A stretch of DNA of 64,000 bases. Origin: Ruegeria atlantica (lineage in GTDB: Bacteria > Pseudomonadota > Alphaproteobacteria > Rhodobacterales > Rhodobacteraceae). The translations under genes and the position numbers were made by a program. Shown in pieces: positions 61,694-64,000 of the stretch (its first letter is position 1; each line of letters begins with the position of its first letter). The DNA is taken from assembly GCF_001458195.1 (NCBI RefSeq), contig NZ_CYPU01000018.1, positions 62,001 to 126,000 on the forward strand, read 5' to 3'. The notes beneath the pieces are model-generated. The model was not told the DNA's origin, ran no database searches, and was given only the letters and a program-made list of their open reading frames with translations.

Positions 61694-62550
61694 GTACGGG
61701 CCCTGTTCTGCTTGTTCATAAGGTAGTCTGCATACCGCGTGGCTGGTATGGTCAGCGCAAGAAAGATAAGCGCTGCGCCCACATAAGGCGTAAAATTGGC
61801 ATAGAGCGATTTGTAAACACCAGCCTGACGGAAAATCTCAACCGGGCCGATAAAGGACAATAGCGCTACGTCCTTCTGCAAAGCGATGAACAGGTTCATA
61901 TTGGCAGGAACGACGTTTCGTATGGCCTGCGGCAGGACCACATAGCGCATGGTGTCCTGATCGCTTAGCCCCAACGAGGCGGCGGCGGATCGCTGCGACT
62001 GATGGATAGAGTCAATGCCCGAGCGGATCACCTCGGCCACATAGGCCGAATAGACCAAAACCAGCGCCAGCGTGCCCCAAATGTAGGGGCTGTTCCAAGG
62101 CCTCGGCAGGCCCAACCCGGGCACGCCAAATCCAATAATGTAAATAACAAGAACCACTGGCAGGCCACGGAAGATGTCCGTATATGCAATGCCGAACAGC
62201 CGCAGCGGAAAAAGCGCAGGTGCGCGCGTGTCCCTACACAGCGCGATAACCAGACCCGTGATCGCGATTAGCGGTGCAGACCACGCAAAAATCATCACGT
62301 TCATCAGAAAGGCTTCGAGCAATCCAGGAAACGTCTCGACGAAGACCCGGCCGTTGAAAAACGAGCGTTGTACGGCCTCCCAACCGGGGGCAAGCGGGAC
62401 GAGGACGACGATGGCAAGAGCCACGCTGACCACCGAAATCAGCGCGATACGATTTGAGCGACGCCGTACCTCAGCTTCATAAACCTCGCGACGCGTGGGC
62501 GTCGCGGCAGGGCGCTCAACCGAGTCTTTTTGCAATGACGTTTCTTCCAT
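61690..62550 (-). CDS. Polar amino-acid ABC transporter permease
   Basis: A 286-residue HisM/GlnP-type permease with a longer N-terminal cytoplasmic region (about 35 residues) and five or six membrane segments. The coupling loop reads [27 protein letters not shown]. It begins immediately after the binding-protein stop. As the only permease in the operon it probably acts as a homodimer. Confidence 0.92.
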   Translation of the reverse strand: MEETSLQKDSVERPAATPTRREVYEAEVRRRSNRIALISVVSVALAIVVLVPLAPGWEAVQRSFFNGRVFVETFPGLLEAFLMNVMIFAWSAPLIAITGLVIALCRDTRAPALFPLRLFGIAYTDIFRGLPVVLVIYIIGFGVPGLGLPRPWNSPYIWGTLALVLVYSAYVAEVIRSGIDSIHQSQRSAAASLGLSDQDTMRYVVLPQAIRNVVPANMNLFIALQKDVALLSFIGPVEIFRQAGVYKSLYANFTPYVGAALIFLALTIPATRYADYLMNKQNRART

Positions 62551-63375
62551 CTATTCGATGACCGGTACACCTGTAGCCTCGGACAGCCATTGGGTTTCAA
62601 TCGCGGCAAGCTCGCCGCTTTCGGTCAGTTCTGTGATGGCCGTATTGACGCAGTCCTTCAAAGCGTTGCCGTCTTCCATTAAAAGGCCGAACTGATCAGG
62701 ACTTTCGGATTGTCCCGCAGGGAACTGGCCAAGCAATGCACCGTTTTCGACCACGACGGCCGACAGATAGAGTGCCGTAGGAAGGTCATAAATTGCGGCA
62801 TCGATCTGGCCGGCCATGATAGCCGCATTCACATCAGCATTGTCGTTGTAAAGCAACGGTTCACTAGACGGCTGGATCACGTCGTTCAGCATCGGGATCG
62901 CTGTCGTCGTGGCCACAGCGCCCCACTTCAAATCCTTGAGGCCGTCCAACGTCGCTTCTGCGCCGGAATCGACAACGTTCTGGGTGGTCAGAACCGCCAT
63001 GGCCGAGGTGTAATAGGGCAGGCTGAAATCGACCATTTCTTCCCGTTCGGGAGTGATCGAGTACTGCTGCATGTTGAAGTCAAAGTTCTTAGCGCCGGGC
63101 TGAATCGCTTCGTCAAAACTTGTACGAACCCAGGTGACATTGTCCTGGTCGAAGCCCATTTTTTCGGCGATTGCATAAGCAACGGCGGCTTCGAATCCCT
63201 CGCCGCTTTCGGGCGCGTCATTCATAACCCAAGGATAGTAGGCCGGATTACCTGTTGCGATTGTCAGGGTGCCCTCTGTTAGGGTCTTGCCTTTGGCGCA
63301 GGTCCCATCGCCTGCAGCAAGCACCGAGGTCGTCGAGAAAAGTAAGGCCAGAGCTGGGCCAGCAATCAATTTCAT
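62551..63375 (-). CDS. Amino-acid ABC transporter substrate-binding protein
   Basis: A 274-residue periplasmic family 3 binding protein. Signal peptide LIAGPALALLFSTTSVLAAG is cut near residue 20. The mature part contains LTIATGNPAYYPWVMND, GFEAAVAYAIAEKMG and the FDFNMQQYSITPEREEMVDFSLPYY block (read in parts). The ATG at 63375 is preceded by GGGAGAAG; a longer frame upstream lacks such a site. The convergent hyu operon suggests a ligand such as a cyclic or N-modified amino acid, which is only an inference. Confidence 0.92.
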   Translation of the reverse strand: MKLIAGPALALLFSTTSVLAAGDGTCAKGKTLTEGTLTIATGNPAYYPWVMNDAPESGEGFEAAVAYAIAEKMGFDQDNVTWVRTSFDEAIQPGAKNFDFNMQQYSITPEREEMVDFSLPYYTSAMAVLTTQNVVDSGAEATLDGLKDLKWGAVATTTAIPMLNDVIQPSSEPLLYNDNADVNAAIMAGQIDAAIYDLPTALYLSAVVVENGALLGQFPAGQSESPDQFGLLMEDGNALKDCVNTAITELTESGELAAIETQWLSEATGVPVIE

Positions 63376-63491
63376 CAATCTTCTCCCTGTTTTTGTTTGG
63401 TCACAGGTTCTTATGCGCAGGGGGATTTGTCTAGGTGTTTGATTCCGCATATTGATATCACAGTCTTTTCATTGAAATAGGAGGAGACAAA

Positions 63492-63593
63492 ATGCGACCA
63501 GCCTGTCGTGGCAACACCGCGCACGGTAGCCCGGCGGGTGACTTGCACAGCAAATCTGCCGCGAAAGGATGCAAGCAAAATAGGGGAAGATGA
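63492..63593 (+). CDS. Very short frame with strong ribosome site, unassigned
   Basis: AGGAGG at 63479-63484 lies seven bases before an ATG that opens a 33-codon frame rich in Gly, Lys and Cys, ending TGA at 63591-63593. It is in the gap between the amino-acid transporter and the ZnuB-like gene. I recognise no family. It may be a small protein, a relic of a larger gene, or chance. Confidence 0.25.
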   Translation: MRPACRGNTAHGSPAGDLHSKSAAKGCKQNRGR

Positions 63594-63668
63594 TAAACTA
63601 AAATGTCAACTAGCGGTCACCGAGGATGCTTCCTGCGGCTTCCTGTACGCCCCATGTTTGGACCGCCT

Positions 63669-64000
63669 TCAGGGCTTGGTATGGCCTTGCCAACCAAGCA
63701 GGCTGAAACAGGCAAACAAAATGGCGGCAACACAGACAATCGAGGGCCCGGCCGGCGTGTCGAAGACATAAGCCGCCCTCAACCCAGCCACAGCAGACGT
63801 CGCCCCAATTGCCGCTGCAATCAGGGCCATCGTTTCCGGTGACCGCGCCAGATTGCGCGCCGCAGCGGCTGGAATAATGAGCATCGCCGCTATCAACAGA
63901 ACACCCACGACCTTGATGGCGACTGCCACCGTGATGGCCAGTGCAAGCGTCAATATCAGTTGTTCGCGCTTGGGGTCGAACCCGCTGGCATAGGCTAGTT
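63669..64000 (-). CDS. znuB: Zinc/manganese ABC transporter permease, ZnuB-like, partial
   Basis: The C-terminal 110 codons of an ABC-3 family permease; the start lies beyond the right edge. Visible are AYASGFDPKREQLILTLALA, then VAIKVVGVLLIAAMLIIPAAAARNL, the hallmark block of ZnuB/ZurM-type proteins, and two further membrane segments. ABC-3 permeases move zinc, manganese or iron; zinc is the most common. No neighbour in the window helps decide. Confidence 0.85.
   Translation of the reverse strand, partial: LAYASGFDPKREQLILTLALAITVAVAIKVVGVLLIAAMLIIPAAAARNLARSPETMALIAAAIGATSAVAGLRAAYVFDTPAGPSIVCVAAILFACFSLLGWQGHTKP

Overview
The window looks like a chromosome or chromid segment of a marine Roseobacter-group alphaproteobacterium (Rhodobacteraceae). 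It is GC-rich, transporters and catabolic genes are packed into overlapping operons, and several hallmarks fit the group: the aglEFGAK order, a MaoC-phosphotransacetylase fusion beside ackA, napFDAGHBC, and ABC importers of the compatible-solute and sugar-oligomer types. I assign no species. I saw no rRNA, tRNA or CRISPR array.

Region 1 (1-12833) is a galactoside utilisation locus. An IclR regulator and an ABC ATPase run leftward. A ten-gene operon runs rightward: sugar-binding protein, two permeases, GH4 glycosidase, IlvD-type sugar-acid dehydratase, SDR sugar dehydrogenase, DgoK, DgoA, SMP-30 lactonase and GH42 beta-galactosidase. Together they encode uptake, hydrolysis of alpha- and beta-galactosides, and a full oxidative De Ley-Doudoroff route to pyruvate and glyceraldehyde 3-phosphate. 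Region 2 (12874-17422, minus) is a polyamine-type ABC importer whose last permease has an unusual extra membrane segment and repeat tail. Region 3 (17891-29360) is a divergent alpha/beta-glucoside locus: aglEFGAK leftward, and rightward the LacI regulator aglR, a fused GH1 glucosidase-glucokinase, a PfkB kinase and a lyxose-isomerase-like cupin. Perfect or near LacI-type palindromes lie between the two arms.

Region 4 (29525-32844) holds two small envelope proteins and the convergent ackA / MaoC-Pta operon. Region 5 (33052-36459) is a cobalamin riboswitch followed by a short leader frame, a DUF1636 protein and a BtuCDF-like importer. Region 6 (36524-45696) is a periplasmic nitrate reductase operon with an FNR/Dnr-like site and an extra small membrane protein, followed by cis/trans fatty acid isomerase. 

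Region 7 (45697-54996) is a decaying, rearranged stretch. It has a DUF1501 pseudogene, a frameshifted LysR gene, a MarR gene, and an IS3-family element flanked by remnants of two unrelated genes. In its middle is an intact unit: a TetR gene and a divergent-convergent Rieske oxygenase / ATPase-less ABC membrane protein / ferredoxin reductase operon, both preceded by the same operator built into the same promoter layout. Region 8 (55049-63593) is a four-gene catabolic operon (hydantoinase A and B, aminotransferase, maleate-isomerase-like protein) facing a polar amino-acid ABC importer, with a probable dipeptidase remnant between them. The right edge cuts a ZnuB-type permease.

All functional calls rest on reading motifs and gene order by eye; no database search was run.
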